This document shows, piece after piece, positions 1-12,000 of a DNA stretch of 64,000 nucleotides. The stretch is from Henckelia pumila. Lineage: Eukaryota > Streptophyta > Magnoliopsida > Lamiales > Gesneriaceae. The DNA is taken from contig NW_027331833.1 of NCBI RefSeq assembly GCF_033568475.1, forward strand, positions 868,001-932,000. The letters run 5' to 3'. The translations under genes were made by a program, and so were the position numbers. The notes under the pieces were generated by a model that saw nothing but the letters and a program-made list of their open reading frames with translations, had not been told where the DNA came from and made no database searches. Every line of letters starts with the position of its first letter. The stretch's first letter is position 1.

Positions 1-1039
1 AAAAAAATCCATGGTTTCTAAATTAGATCTTCAAATCCAAAAGCTCATACGGTTCGCTGACAGAAATTTCTAAATTAGATATTCCGTATTCGCAAATCTT
101 GTAAGCATATTGCTTTCATATAGACGCAAGGATCGGAATTCGGAAATGATGATAGCATAAATATTGCGGAATTTTTTTTTTGTCTATTATTCTGTTTCTT
201 TTTTGGTTTTGGTTTTCTATAACTTTTCAATTTTTAGTCATGGTACAATAACATTTGAATTTCAGTTATTTTGGTTCAGCTATCACCGAAGCGTTCGATT
301 TTCGTCAAAAAACATAAATGAAGTTATAGCTAAAACATATTTTAATGTCTAAAAATATAAGCTTAATAAGGCTTTGATATTTTTCAATGGAGAAAGACAA
401 CCGCAATTTTCCTTGCTAACCGTCGGATGTATATGGTCTAGGTGTTTGTATCTATACTATATTATAATACTTGAGACTTTTATAAAAACTATTTTTGGTA
501 TAGTGTGAGGACACAAAAATTTTCTTCCAATTTTGCCCCTTAATTGCAGCCAAATTTTCAGGTTGTTGTTTCTCCCATTTTCTCTTCAATTGAAAATCTA
601 ACTACTCACTCACATGCATTTTTGAAACACAAAATTTTAATATTATACATTATATTTCACACGGAACGCGTGTGCTACGTAACTAGTAGTTATAGCAAAG
701 CAAGTAGCTTGAGTGCGGACAAAACAATTTCATTTGAATTATATCCTTACAATATCTTAGCTCTAATATATTTTTTTCACCATTACGAGGAGAATTGCTT
801 GTATAACAAATACAAATGTGCAATAAAGAATGTGTTAGAAATTGCCAAAACATAAGTATGGGGCAGTGGTCCAATGCGCGTGGCTTCACCAATGCCGAGT
901 ATGGCTTAAGCCCATGTTTCGACCAGAATTGACACTTCATGAAATAGAAACAAACTGCGCGAGTACGTACGTAAGAAGAAAGGTTCGAAATGGACAATTT
1001 CAAGTGGGCTTTGCTTCAAATGAACAGAACATGTTCGTG
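1..1039. other. AT-rich intergenic DNA, no gene supported
   Basis: Only short open frames of about 60-110 codons occur here, on both strands. They have low-complexity composition, no recognisable domain and no consistent splice structure. I see no gene. Confidence 0.6.
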
Positions 1040-1185
1040 AGTTTTGCGAGTCCGGTCGATAAATATTTGATTCGTATTCGAGCTTATCGAACTCGAGCCG
1101 AATTCGAACATGTTCGAACTTTTTTTCGAGCCGAGCTCGATCCGAAATTACTTTGTTCGATAGTTCGCGAATAGTTCTCGAGCCT
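1040..1185. repeat. TCGA-rich repeat, probable hAT-type MITE remnant
   Basis: The stretch is dense in related words such as GAGCTCGA, CGAACTCGAGC and TTCGAACATG on both strands. This is the composition of many plant hAT-type miniature elements. No terminal TAGGGGTG or 8-base target duplication was found, so the ends are undefined. A related CGAGCCGAATTCGAGCC stretch recurs near 5040. Assignment to hAT is inference. Confidence 0.35.
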
Positions 1186-1216
1186 TAATATTTAATTAAT
1201 ATAATATAATTATATA

Positions 1217-1560
1217 ATACAAGAAAACATGGTTTCAAAAACAAAAAAATCTGTCTCTGAAGCCCATTTTTCCGTCTCAAAAAAAAGTTTGAGACGGAAA
1301 CTTCCGTGTCAAAAATCCGTTGTTGAAGGTGTCGTCTCTGAATTTGAAACGAAAATATTCTGTTTCTAATTTTAGAGACGGATTATAAAACCGTTTGTAA
1401 ATCCGTTTTTAATTTAGTCAAATACCATTAGTTTCAAATACAAAATCCGTCTCTAGTTTTGTTTATAATTTGTCATTATTCCGTCTCAAATAACATAACA
1501 AATATAGTTTTATTTTATTTATAAATTCATATATTAAAAAATTTCCGACAATGAATCGGT
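1217..1560. repeat. CACTA-like terminal/subterminal region
   Basis: The sequence opens with a degenerate form of the CACTA terminus (TACAAGAAAAC near 1218). Repeats of CCGTCTC, GAGACGG and related words follow in both orientations over about 300 bases. Short subterminal motifs repeated in both orientations behind CACTACAAGAAA-type ends are the hallmark of plant CACTA (En/Spm) transposons. The transposase-like fragment at 1883-2321 fits this. The far end of the element and its 3-base target duplication were not identified. Confidence 0.45.
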
Positions 1561-1882
1561 TTACAATTTTGTATATAAATTCGTTTCTAATTTTATTAAC
1601 AAATTTATATTATAATAAATTTCTATATTTCATATCCCCATCATTTTATGAAAAACAATATATTCACATTTCTCAATCGATTCACAATATGACATAAATA
1701 ATATTATATAAATAAATATTCAACTTATCCATGTAAACTGAATCATTGATATTACTAAAATCATAAGAAAATGAATAAATTTTCAAATCTCTAACACATC
1801 AAACTAACTTATTCAAATCTCTAAACTGTCAAAACATGTACGGAAACAAGTTTGAAATCCAACAACTAGTCTAACCTTCACA

Positions 1883-2321
1883 TCATTTATAACGTCGTTC
1901 ACGGAAGTCAGATCCTCCTGCAAATACATGATTTGTATATCCCACCTCTTGAATCATTTTACGAACCATCTCTTCCAGATTTCCTTCTCTCTTTCTACTT
2001 TCGTCGATAAGCTTCTCTTCTCTTTGTCTACTTTCTATGATTGCAATTCTTTCCTTCAAGGATTTCTTGTTCCATTCTCTTGGTAGCTGCACGCATGTCT
2101 TCGATTTCTTTTTACAGCTCTTTATTTTCCTCACAACACATCTCATTACTTCCTTGTATAAGTGAATTTCCATTATATACTCTTCCAAAAAAAACGATTA
2201 CGTCCATATCCATACACTCTCCCTTCAATGGGCAACCCACCAAATCACACCATGAGTTGAGATCAAAGGAATGATCAGCATATTCATCATCATCATTTAG
2301 TTTCTCTTTGTATTTTTCCAA
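1883..2321 (-). pseudogene. CACTA (Ptta/En/Spm-type) transposase C-terminal fragment, frameshifted
   Basis: The minus strand carries two overlapping open frames. The upstream one (2321-2112) includes LNSWCDLVG. It continues in another frame as GRVYGYGRNRF, like the conserved G(R)VYGxG segment of the plant Ptta/En/Spm transposase family. The downstream frame (2188-1883) is rich in K, R and E and looks like the coiled-coil C-terminus these proteins have. A frameshift near 2230 separates the parts and nothing N-terminal is present, so this is a relic. A shared short motif rather than a long alignment supports the call. Confidence 0.45.
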
Positions 2322-2613
2322 ACCATATAAAAATAAATTACTTTAGTCCAAGAATTGAATATAAAAACAAATCAATAAAACTAATGCTACTTTGCTATCA
2401 ATATCAATATAATCAAAATTTAAAACTAGTTATGTTCTTGCCTAAATACCCACGTCAATCTATATACCAACAAAGAACATGCATATCCTAGTAGTCTAAT
2501 ATAGTCGCTGGTTTTCCTTTCTAATTGTACAGTAGAATAACGAAAGTCTTAACATTCAATTCATCCTCCTCATAAGTGATTCAGTGATTAGTATTGAGCA
2601 GTTCATTTGTCGT

Positions 2614-2830
2614 CACTAGTAGAATATTCAGCTTTTACTTCGTCATAATTTACTTCGTCAATTATTAATTACGAAGTAATATGTAACAATACACTTCAGT
2701 AATTAGACTGCCGAAGTTAAAATGCACCTTTTACTTCGAATCTTAAAAAACCCGGGCTTCACTAATAATTTTATATCATATTTTACTTCGGCATGTTATA
2801 TTTGCCGAAGTAAAAAGGTAAAAAAAATAA
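2614..2830 (+). repeat. CACTA-type left terminus with CTTCG subterminal repeats
   Basis: CACTAGTAGAA at 2614 matches the CACTA terminal consensus. It is followed by repeated ACTTCG/CGAAGT words in both orientations (for example near 2637, 2651, 2673, 2716, 2734, 2787, 2812). This fits a second CACTA element reading rightwards. The matching TTCTACTAGTG right end was not found. TACTAGTG at 5100-5107 is the closest, but its flanking bases do not give a 3-base duplication. Confidence 0.45.
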
Positions 2831-5034
2831 AATTTATAATGATTTTTGTGAAGTAAAAAGATTGAATCGGTTTCTTTGACAATCTCCCATTCATCTTTTT
2901 ATTTTTCTTCGGTCCCCTTTCTTCAACCCTAGAGGCTGTCCACCATCTCGATCGAAGAACGATTTGTGGAGATAGAAGAAATCAAGAAAGGTTTGTGGAG
3001 ATAGAAACATGTCAGGTAAAACTTTATTTTTCCCCACTCGTTGGCCATTTCTTGTTGAGTAGGCGGCAGTGACAACAGTGTGTGTAGCTGGCGACGGCGG
3101 CTCTATTGCTTGTACGGGCAGAAAGCCACGGCGGTGGTGTTGGGTTGTTGGGGTTGCGATGTAGCGGTGGGGTTGGTCTTTGACCTGGTTCGGTTTGGAG
3201 GTGGGTTTTTGTGATACAAGTTTTGAGCGATGGGGTTGGCGGGGAAAGTTGTGGATGTCTGGTGGTGGCGGCGATGTGCAGGCGGAGCAGGGGCAGTTGG
3301 GTGGTTTTGGGGCTTGGTTTATCTTTAGTTTATTAGTGTTATAGTGTTATTATTTTTTATACAAGTAAAATAAATTCAAAATCGTGATTTTGGTTCTGTG
3401 ATATAATGTTATTATTAGTGCTAAAGCTGTAATTCTCCTTTCTTCTCTGAAAACAGACCACCATCATTCATCCACAAATCCTCCCCAACTTCAGGTTCAA
3501 CCCCAGTCTCTTACTAATTACACTGTTAACTTGTGAATTTGCTGCACTGGACTCTCTTAAAACTAGTTCATCTGTCTTTGTTAATGATTCGGTACAGGTG
3601 CTCTGATATTGATTGGTGATAATTTTCCACTTTGATGGAAGTTGAGACAGCACACCACACTTTTCACATTGGCTCATTGAAAGTGGTTGCTCGTAAGTTT
3701 TTGCTTTTATATTTATTTTCATTTTCTTGTTTTATTGATTTCCAGTGTTATTATTCAAAACTTCACTTAATGTTTGAACTTTTATGAAATCATTAATTAT
3801 ATACACGATGATAATATTGAGTTTTTGTTAATTTTATAGGAATGTGTTTCCAACCTTTGGACCTCCTCCTGGTGCTTATTAAATTTTATAGCTTGTCGTC
3901 CAAACACAAAATTTGCATGTCCGTAAAGCTGGTAGCATAAAATACATGATAAAGAACAAATAATTGATTATTGTTTTGCTGAAAACCGAAGTATATCTCA
4001 AGTGCTTGAAAAGAAAGTTTATGTTATTAAATCTCACGTGATGTCATAATAATGAGCTGCAAGAGATCCAATAGTTCAGAAGAGTAATCACAGTTGGAGA
4101 TTATTTTGATGTCCGGATATGAACGACTAATAGCTAGTGTCATAGAACTTGAAGTAGCTACCTATATATATCATCAGAAAATAAGAAAAATTATGTAAAA
4201 GTTTGCTTTACTAAATAACACAAGCATTATCTACAAAATAATTCCTACCTTTGTAATCTTTCCTCTCACAATCCTCATTCCCCACTGCAACATATCTAAG
4301 ATCGAAGGTTTCGGGGTGTCCCATTGATGCTCGAACAGAACCCCATTTTGACTTAAGAAATTAACATCCTATAAATTTTAGTGTCAAAAAACAATGTTTC
4401 CTACTACAATTTACTCTTATTGTAGCGACCAGTAGTATATAAAATTTCTGACAAATTTATGTGATAAATTGATAACAGAGAAATTTTTCTCAATTATTAG
4501 TCCATGAATTTAACCTGAATTTATGGTGCACGTTCGCTTTTCTTTTCAATGTGAAAGAGGATGAAAACACGAGTGGAATCAGAATATCTTTCTTTATCAT
4601 GCTAGTAATTATCATTTAGTTTGGTTGATAAATAAGATTGGATATTATAAAATGGTATGATTATTAATATGTTTGAGTTGGAATACTAATTGATACATAA
4701 TAATATTTTTGGTTTTAATGATTAAATTTAAGATAAAATGATAAATTTTAATTTTAATATTATGATTAATAAATATAAAAAAATATGAGGGACAATATTA
4801 TAATTTCATATTAATAAATAGTGTAATTTGACAAATTACATCCAATTTTGCACTTCAAACACTAAGCTGCATGGGACTATTTTCTCATTCGAGGATGAAG
4901 AAATGGACAACTCAATGGTACAAATTTTAGGTTTCCAGTAATCATTCTCAATGACTCATACAGGATCATGATATTTTCTTTATGCATCTCTGCCATGTTT
5001 ACAGTTTGATTGTTGTTTCAAGAGAGCTACTCTT
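2831..5034. other. intergenic or transposon-internal DNA, no gene supported
   Basis: This may be the interior of the CACTA element that starts at 2614. It contains a G-rich block (about 3060-3320) and a stretch (3441-3700) bounded by splice-like AG and GT signals, but I cannot build a reading frame through it. From 4440 to 4860 it is AT-rich without structure. Confidence 0.5.
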
Positions 5035-5107
5035 ATCGAGCCGAATTCGAGCCTTAAAATTTTTTCATTGTTCGGCTCGATTCGGTTCGATTTCACCCCT
5101 ACTAGTG
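5035..5107. repeat. hAT-type MITE end fragment
   Basis: CGAGCCGAATTCGAGCC is followed by TTCGGCTCGATTCGG and the terminal CACCCCTA at 5093-5100. The latter is the complement of the common plant hAT terminus TAGGGGTG. The next bases, CTAGTGAC, would be one copy of an 8-base target duplication. No matching left end was found, so the element is a fragment. Confidence 0.4.
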
Positions 5108-5468
5108 ACATTGCCAGGGTTCTTTTCCTCTTGCCAGAGCAAAATTGTCCGAATCAATTCTTTTAAATAGAGGGTGTAAATAAATCGATCTGACTCAAAA
5201 AGTATTTGATTCCATGTTTGAAATTATCAAGTTCGGTGCAAAATCGAAAATGCTTGAACTTTGTTTAGATCAAACTTGAGAACAAATTATTTGGTTTGAT
5301 ATATAGTTCGCGGTCGGCCTGAGAGCTACCGAGCTTCAATATCTTGTCACTATGATATCATACTATGTAAATATATTGTGAACCTGCTACAATATTATCT
5401 TACATTAAAATATTAAACTAATAATGAGTATTTTATAAACTCATAAGATTACACCACCTATTAGGCAA
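5108..5468. other. AT-rich flank left of copia element A
   Basis: A hAT-like start, TAGAGGGTGTAAAT, lies at about 5168 without a partner. The remainder is AT-rich and featureless up to the GCTTT target duplication at 5469-5473. This may be the left part of the older element into which copia A inserted. Confidence 0.35.
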
Positions 5469-5473
5469 GCTTT

Positions 5474-7365
5474 TGAAAGAGTGGGTGCCCGGTTAGCCAA
5501 CTTGTGGCTAAGGGCTTTTGTGACTCTATGTATAAACAATCTTTGTTTAATATAATTTACATTCATTAATGGCATTTTCTTTGTCTTTCTTCATATTGTT
5601 ATATTGTAATATACTATTGATGTTTTGATAAAGACCTTGAATATACTATAGTGTAAGTAAGATGATATAGTGAATAAAGAGATATCACTATTATGAAACA
5701 CATCTTATAGTCACTGTATATTCTAAATAGTTCCTAGTCAATTGAGCCGTCCGCTAATAAAGATAAGGATCGCTCGAGATTGAGACTAGCATTTGTGATG
5801 CCAAGTACCACGTTTCATTGGTAATGGACATGGAGATGTTCAAAGCATGCAAATGGATATTCATATGATGAATGATCGAACTACCCTATTTGGACTTTCC
5901 AAGTGGTTATCACTTATCGAGTGGATAAAGTCCGCGATTTTGGTTGTACACCATTAGTCCTTACTACTTGAAACATCATTGAGACTCTATATACTAGTAC
6001 TGTACTTTGACTCGTTTCCCAACTCTATTAGGGTCATCAGGTGTCGGGATTGGATATAGTTACGATACATATAGGAGTCGATGCTTTGTTGTCAAGGATT
6101 CACCACATACTTGCGAGTGTGGATATCCTATGCGATCTGAGGAGATATTAGTATGACGAATCTCTGGCCAGAGTACATGATGTGTTTTAGGTTACTCGGT
6201 TTTCCTAGTAACACATGCGATGTCACTATTTGATCTCCAAGATGTAATGCATAGTTATCGAATCTCAAACGACTCTCGATGCACCAATGGTTGTTGATTT
6301 GATCGGGATATATGGATGAAGGGACCGAACTGTACGCTAACCAAAACCTACTGGTTCTTGCAGGCACTATCAGTGATACCTAGGGAATCATGGGGCGATG
6401 TTGCTAGACGCTCTTACCATGATTCGTTGGGCAAGTCGAAAATTGTTTTTCCGAGTCACAAGGAGTTGTGAGCCCACGACTAGCTGTATCCCTGAACCAT
6501 TGAGGGTCACACAAGTAATGGATTACTAAACCCCGTTGAGATAGTTAAATTTAAAGAGTTAAATTTAATGAAAGAGAAGTTGGACTTCTTAATTAAAGGG
6601 AGTGGAATTTCCTAAAATGACATAGGGATGAACATTTTTAGAAATCACTGAATTTGGATTCAGAAAAATTATCTTGACTTTAAAAGATGCATAAATGGTT
6701 TCTGTGTACATTGGTAAAATCAGTTTATCAATAAGAGTCACGATGAATTTTATATTAATTTCTATAATAACAGGCTTGACTTGTTGGCTTAAGTTATGGA
6801 TTATGGGCCCTAAAGAGTTAGAGTCCTAATATAATAATAACTTAATCTAGTCTAGAAATTATCTATAAATATATGAGTAGTGTTCGAAAATCATAAGCAT
6901 TCCATCTTGCAATTTTCGAAAATCACTCATAATATTCAAGGGGAATTTTCGAATTCCTCTGTCCCTTTTGAGAAAATTCGGTCTGTGATTTTTGTGAAAA
7001 ATTACATTCCGAATTAACAGATCAAATCTGTTTATTCTCATCGATAAACATCTGATTGATTTCTAGTGCAATCAATCAGATGGTTTCTGTTTTCTGTTCG
7101 TGGACCTTATTCCGGAGATTGATCGTGAAGCCATCGGTTCCCGGGATATACAAGAAGAGCAGATTAAATTCTGTTGGTGTCCATAATCAAGCCGTTGCTT
7201 GAAGAAGTAAAAATTTAATTGTGATTTTATTTTTACTTGCATAATTTAATCGTAAAGTTTTGATACCCATGATATGGAATCGTTCCATATAGAAAAATAA
7301 AAATTTTTAAACTTTCGCTGCACCGGGTATCAATTCTTAATTGATCTGAACACGTTTTTCCAACA
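5474..7365 (+). repeat. 5' LTR of copia element A
   Basis: Runs from TGAAAGAGTGGG to TTTTTCCAACA and matches 12993-14886 nearly throughout. A TATA box (TATAAATATA, about 6863-6872) lies roughly three quarters into the LTR and marks the likely U3 promoter. The U5 part would begin shortly after. The 79-codon open frame on the minus strand inside the LTR (6128-6367) recurs in the other LTR and is not a gene. Confidence 0.93.
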
Positions 7366-7366
7366 G

Positions 7367-7379
7367 TGCCATCAGAGAC
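7367..7379 (+). other. primer binding site of copia element A
   Basis: TGCCATCAGAGAC starts two bases after the LTR. It resembles TGGTATCAGAGC, the complement of the 3' end of plant initiator methionine tRNA, with a few mismatches. Its position directly after the LTR makes the role clear. Confidence 0.8.
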
Positions 7380-9063
7380 AGGTTGCTCTCAGATCAAACG
7401 ATTAAATTAATCGATTGTACAAAATTTTTGGCCTCGGGTTTTTGAAACAAAAACAAAATTTTAAATTAAAATTTAATGGGCACATCGGGCAGCGAACGTC
7501 GCTGCCCAAGGGCAGCGAGCCCATCGCTGCCCAGGGCAGCGCACGGTGTTGCCCATGGGCAGCGACCGACGCTGCCCAAGGGGAAGCGACGGGCTGCCCT
7601 GCCTGGGCCCCATTTTGGGGCGCGGGCTGCCCGGGATTGTCCCGGGTAGCCCGGGAAAAATTAAAATTAATTTTTAATTAAAATTTTAATATTTTGGAAT
7701 TTTAGTTTTTGGTTCGATCGAAAATTGTTTTTGATTGGTCCACGAGGCATCGGATCGAATTGTTCGAGTCTGAAATTTTTAAAATTGATTTTTGGATAAA
7801 TTTGAATTTTTGGAAAATTTATAAATTTTATCCGTTAAATTAGATTTTATAAAATTAATTATTTTGGTACAATTGATGATAAAATATGATCTTATGTATG
7901 TATTAGATAAAATATGATTTTATCTTTTAATTATGATGTCATTTCATGTTATCCAATGTTTTAATTATTGAATTAACTATTGGATGAAAGGATGATCGAT
8001 TGCCATGACCAATGTTTTAGGTGTATGTTAGATAATTTACATTTGGTTTTATTGTTGTTGGATTTTATTAATGGGCTTGGTTTATAGCCCAATTTGAATT
8101 GTCATTTGTAATAAAAAGTGGTTTTGGTTTATGGCCCGTTTCCACCCCTTAAATATGTATCCCCTACTTGTCATCGAAATTTATTGTAAATTTGTTAGAC
8201 TTAGTGGGAGATAAAGATTTGAAGACAATGATGGGCCCAGCAGACGATAAAGACCAAAAAAATGTAAATGGAAGCTCAATGTAATAGGATTGCATTGCAT
8301 ACTTGCATATCACCTAGGATTGGCAACCACGGGTCGATTAGATAATGTGATCGATCATCCTTAAATAATATATGATATTATTGATGTATGCATGTTTAGA
8401 CTAAATTGTATGAATCCCGCAAGCATACATAAATTGCATGATGAGACAGATTTTCAAAATTAAAAATCCCTCATTTTAAATATGATTTAAAATTGATATC
8501 AAGATTTATAAAAGAGAATTTAAATATTGTTTAAATGTTCCTACCTTCCATCAACGATCAATGTATGAGATGCTACCTGCAGATACGGTCCGGCTCATAT
8601 TATTGGGGGGGCCCGTTCGTCGGAAAGTTGTACATTGGATCGACACATGTTGTAAGTTGGGTGGAACTCCCATGGAATTGACTCATATTATTGGGGGATC
8701 CACATGGCGACCGTCCATCACAACTTAATATTGATGGGTTATCTTGACATGTCACAATAAACGGCGTCATATTATTGGGCCCTTATTGGACATGAGGTAA
8801 AAACATGGGGGTTACTTTGGAAGTAATTGGGCTCTACCTTTTGAAAATTATGGTTGGCTGATATTATTCGGGACTATGATTTGTCAATTGGACTCCATGT
8901 TCCCACTAAGGAAAGGAGTTTTCCGTTTTCACTAGAGGGTAGTGAAATCGTTAAAATAGTGGGAGTGAAATTCATAAATTTAAATTTTGCCATATTTTAT
9001 GTCTTAGTAAATTAATTAAACAATAACTGATTATTGTTTGTTTCTTTTCAGTATTTCATTACA
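7380..9063 (+). other. untranslated leader of copia element A
   Basis: About 1.7 kb separate the primer site from the gag start. Two unusual blocks lie here. One is GC-rich with many GGGCAGCG/CGCTGCCC units (7487-7660). The other has four copies of a CATATTATTGGG word at about 88-base spacing (8596-8872). No coding sequence was recognised. Long structured leaders are expected to hold packaging or dimerisation signals, but that role is inferred. Confidence 0.7.
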
Positions 9064-12000
9064 ATGAATTCGCGAAATCCACTATACTCAATTCTTGAAC
9101 AAAACAAATTGACTGGCGCAAACTATACGGAATGGTTCAGTAAATTAAAGATTTTTCTAAACTCGGAGAAAATTTTCTACGTGTTAGAAAAGAATCCTCC
9201 AAAGGAAGCACCGGCTAATATAAGTCCGGAAGAATTGGCAAAACTTGATCAATGGTGGGACCATGATGTCAAGGCTAAATGCTATATGCAAGCTTCAATG
9301 TCTGATGAACTCCAGATGCGATTTGAGGATGTCGTGAATGCTGCTGACATACACATGCTCCTCAAGGAACTTTTTGGAGCTCAGTCAAGGTCGGAGAGAT
9401 ATGTCACTGTCAAAGAGCTCATGACATGCCGCATGCGAGATGGGACTTCGGTCCGTGAGCATGGGGTACACATGATTGGGCTCATTGAAAAGTTGGTAAC
9501 ACTCGATTTGACATTGGAGCATGAACTAAACGCGGACTTGTTACTCCTTTCACTTCCTTCGTCGTTTGACGGATTTGTGGTGAACTTCAATATGAACAAG
9601 ATAGAGGCCACCCTTGAAGAGATGGTCAATATGCTTGTGTCTTATGAGGCCACATTAAAGAAGGATAAACCGGTACTCTTGCTTGGCTCCTCTTCTTACT
9701 CCAAGAAGGGGCTAAGTGGAAAGGGTAAGAAACGTTCTGCCCCACCCAAGAAAATTGTACCACAAAAGAAGGCCAAGACAAAATCTTCAAACGTGAACAT
9801 ATCCGAAGATGTTTGCCATCACTGCAAGAAACCCGGTCATTGGAAACGTAACTTCAAGGAATACCTTGAGCAGTTGCAAACTGCAAAGGGTATGTTTTAT
9901 ATTGAAATAAATGTTTCACTTAATACTACTTTTTGGGTATTGGATACCGGATGTGGATCTCACATTTGCAATGATTTGCAGGTGATGACAAGAAGTCGTA
10001 AGCTTAGGATGGGTGAGACCCAGCTGAGGCTCGGAAATGGTTCCAGAGTTGAAGCCAAAGCAGTGGGAGACGTTTATTTAGTTTTGCAGAACAATTTTAA
10101 TATATTTTTTAGAGATGTTTTATTTGTGCCAGATTTAGTTTAAAACATTATTTCTGTTTCTATGCTTGATAGAGATGGTTTTTCTTGTAATTTTGTAAAT
10201 GGGATTTGCAATATTTACAAGAATGAATGTTTGATTGGAAATGGACAACTTGAAAACGATCTATATAACTTAAAATTAAAAGACATTCCAATTAATTATG
10301 TTGATAAACCGGTAATAACAAATAAAAGGAAAAATGATAGTCAAAACCCGGCAAACCTTTGGCATGCTAGGATAGGTCATATTTCCTCAAGGAGGATGAA
10401 CAAGCTAGTGGGAGAGGGCATGTTTGATATGTCTGATATTAACTCTCTACCTACTTGTGAGTCCTGCCTAAAAGGAAAAATGACTAAATCTCCTTTCAAA
10501 GGGAAGCCTGAGCGTAGTCAAAATCTGTTGGATTTGATCCATACAGATGTTTGCAGACCATTTAGTATCGGTACTAAATTTGGTCACACCTAATTCATTA
10601 CCTTTACTGATGATTATTCGAGGTATGAGTATTTATATTTAATGAAATATAAGTCTGAATCATTTGAAAAGTTCAAAGAATTCAAGGCTGAAGTAGAAAA
10701 CAAACAAGTTAGAAGTATTAAAGCACTTCGATCGGATCGAGGTGGAGAATACTTAAGTACCGAGTTTTTGAGCTATCTAAAAGAGAATGAGATTCTCTCT
10801 CAGTGGACTCTTCCTATGACACCTCAGCTGAATGGTGACTCGGAGCATCGCAATCGAACTTTGTTGGACATGGTTCAATCTATAATGAGCTTCACTGAGC
10901 TTCCACCTTCGTTTTGGGGCTATGCGCTTGAAACGACGGTATCGTTGTTGAACAATGTCCATACTTAAGCAGTAGATAAAACTCCATACGAGTTATGGAA
11001 TGGCAAAGCTCCTAAGTATTCGTACTTAAGGATTTGGGGATGTCCTGCTTACGTGAAGCAGACAGTGGGAGATAAGTTGGATAGTCGATCCACCTTATAT
11101 TATTTTGTAGGATATCCGAAGAATTCAATCGAATATTATTTCTATCATCCTACTTAAACAAAAGTGTTTATTTCAAGGAATGCCACCTTCATGGAGAAGG
11201 AGTTCTTATTATATAAGAAAGGCAAGATGATGAAACTCGAAGAAATTCGAGAAGAACCCGAGATACAAAATAATGATCCTACACCTCAGGAACCATTGAT
11301 TGGCACGCCTATATCTAGGAGATCCGAGAGGACTTCTAGACCTCCTATTCAATATGGTCTTCTTCTTGAAGGGGATCAAAGTGAACCCGACATTGGATGT
11401 GATCCAAGAAACTTCAAGGAAACAATTTCTGATGCGGATTCTAATTTATGGCTTGAAGCTATGCAGTCGGAAATAGATTTGATGCATACAAACCAAGTTT
11501 GGTCTTTAGTAGATCCTCCCGATGGAATTGTTCCAATAGGGTGTAAATGGATCTACAAGAGAAAACTTGGGCCTGATGGTAAGGTACTTACCTACAAGGC
11601 ACGATTGATAGCAAAAGGTTATACTCAAAGACAAGGAGTTGACTATGATGAAACTTTTTCACCAGTCGCAATGTTCAAGTCCATAAGAATCCTTATTGCC
11701 ATAGCAGCATGGTATGACTATGAGATATGGCAAATGGATGTGAAGATTGCATTTCTTAATGGAAACATTAAGGAAGAAATCTATATGATGCAGCCCGAGG
11801 TATTCACATCCATGGGAAGTGAACATAAGGTATGCAAGCTTCAGAGATCAATTTATGGTCTCAAACAAGCATCAAGAAGTTGGAACCAGAAATTTGATGA
11901 AACAATAAAGGACTTTGGTTTCATCAAAAACCCGGAGGAACCGTGCGTGTACAAGAAAGTAGTTAAGGATGCGGTGACATTCTTAGTGCTTTATGTTGAT

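Noticed and set aside
3468-3722. Minus-strand frame with a CxxC (CEKCGVLSQLP), considered as a zinc-finger (CW-like) gene fragment
   Set aside because: Tryptophans and spacing do not fit the CW domain, no second cysteine pair is present, and there is no supporting splice structure.
2614-5107. A complete CACTA element from CACTAGTAG at 2614 to TACTAGTG at 5100-5107
   Set aside because: The bases next to the ends (CGT and ACA) do not form a 3-base duplication. The right end is better explained as hAT MITE end plus flank.
6128-6367. 79-codon minus-strand frame repeated at 13647-13886
   Set aside because: LTR duplication of copia A; it is also seen as a degenerate frame in element B.
7415-7681. 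88-codon frame in the copia A leader
   Set aside because: It arises from the GC-rich hairpin cluster and has no start context or homology; it is leader RNA.
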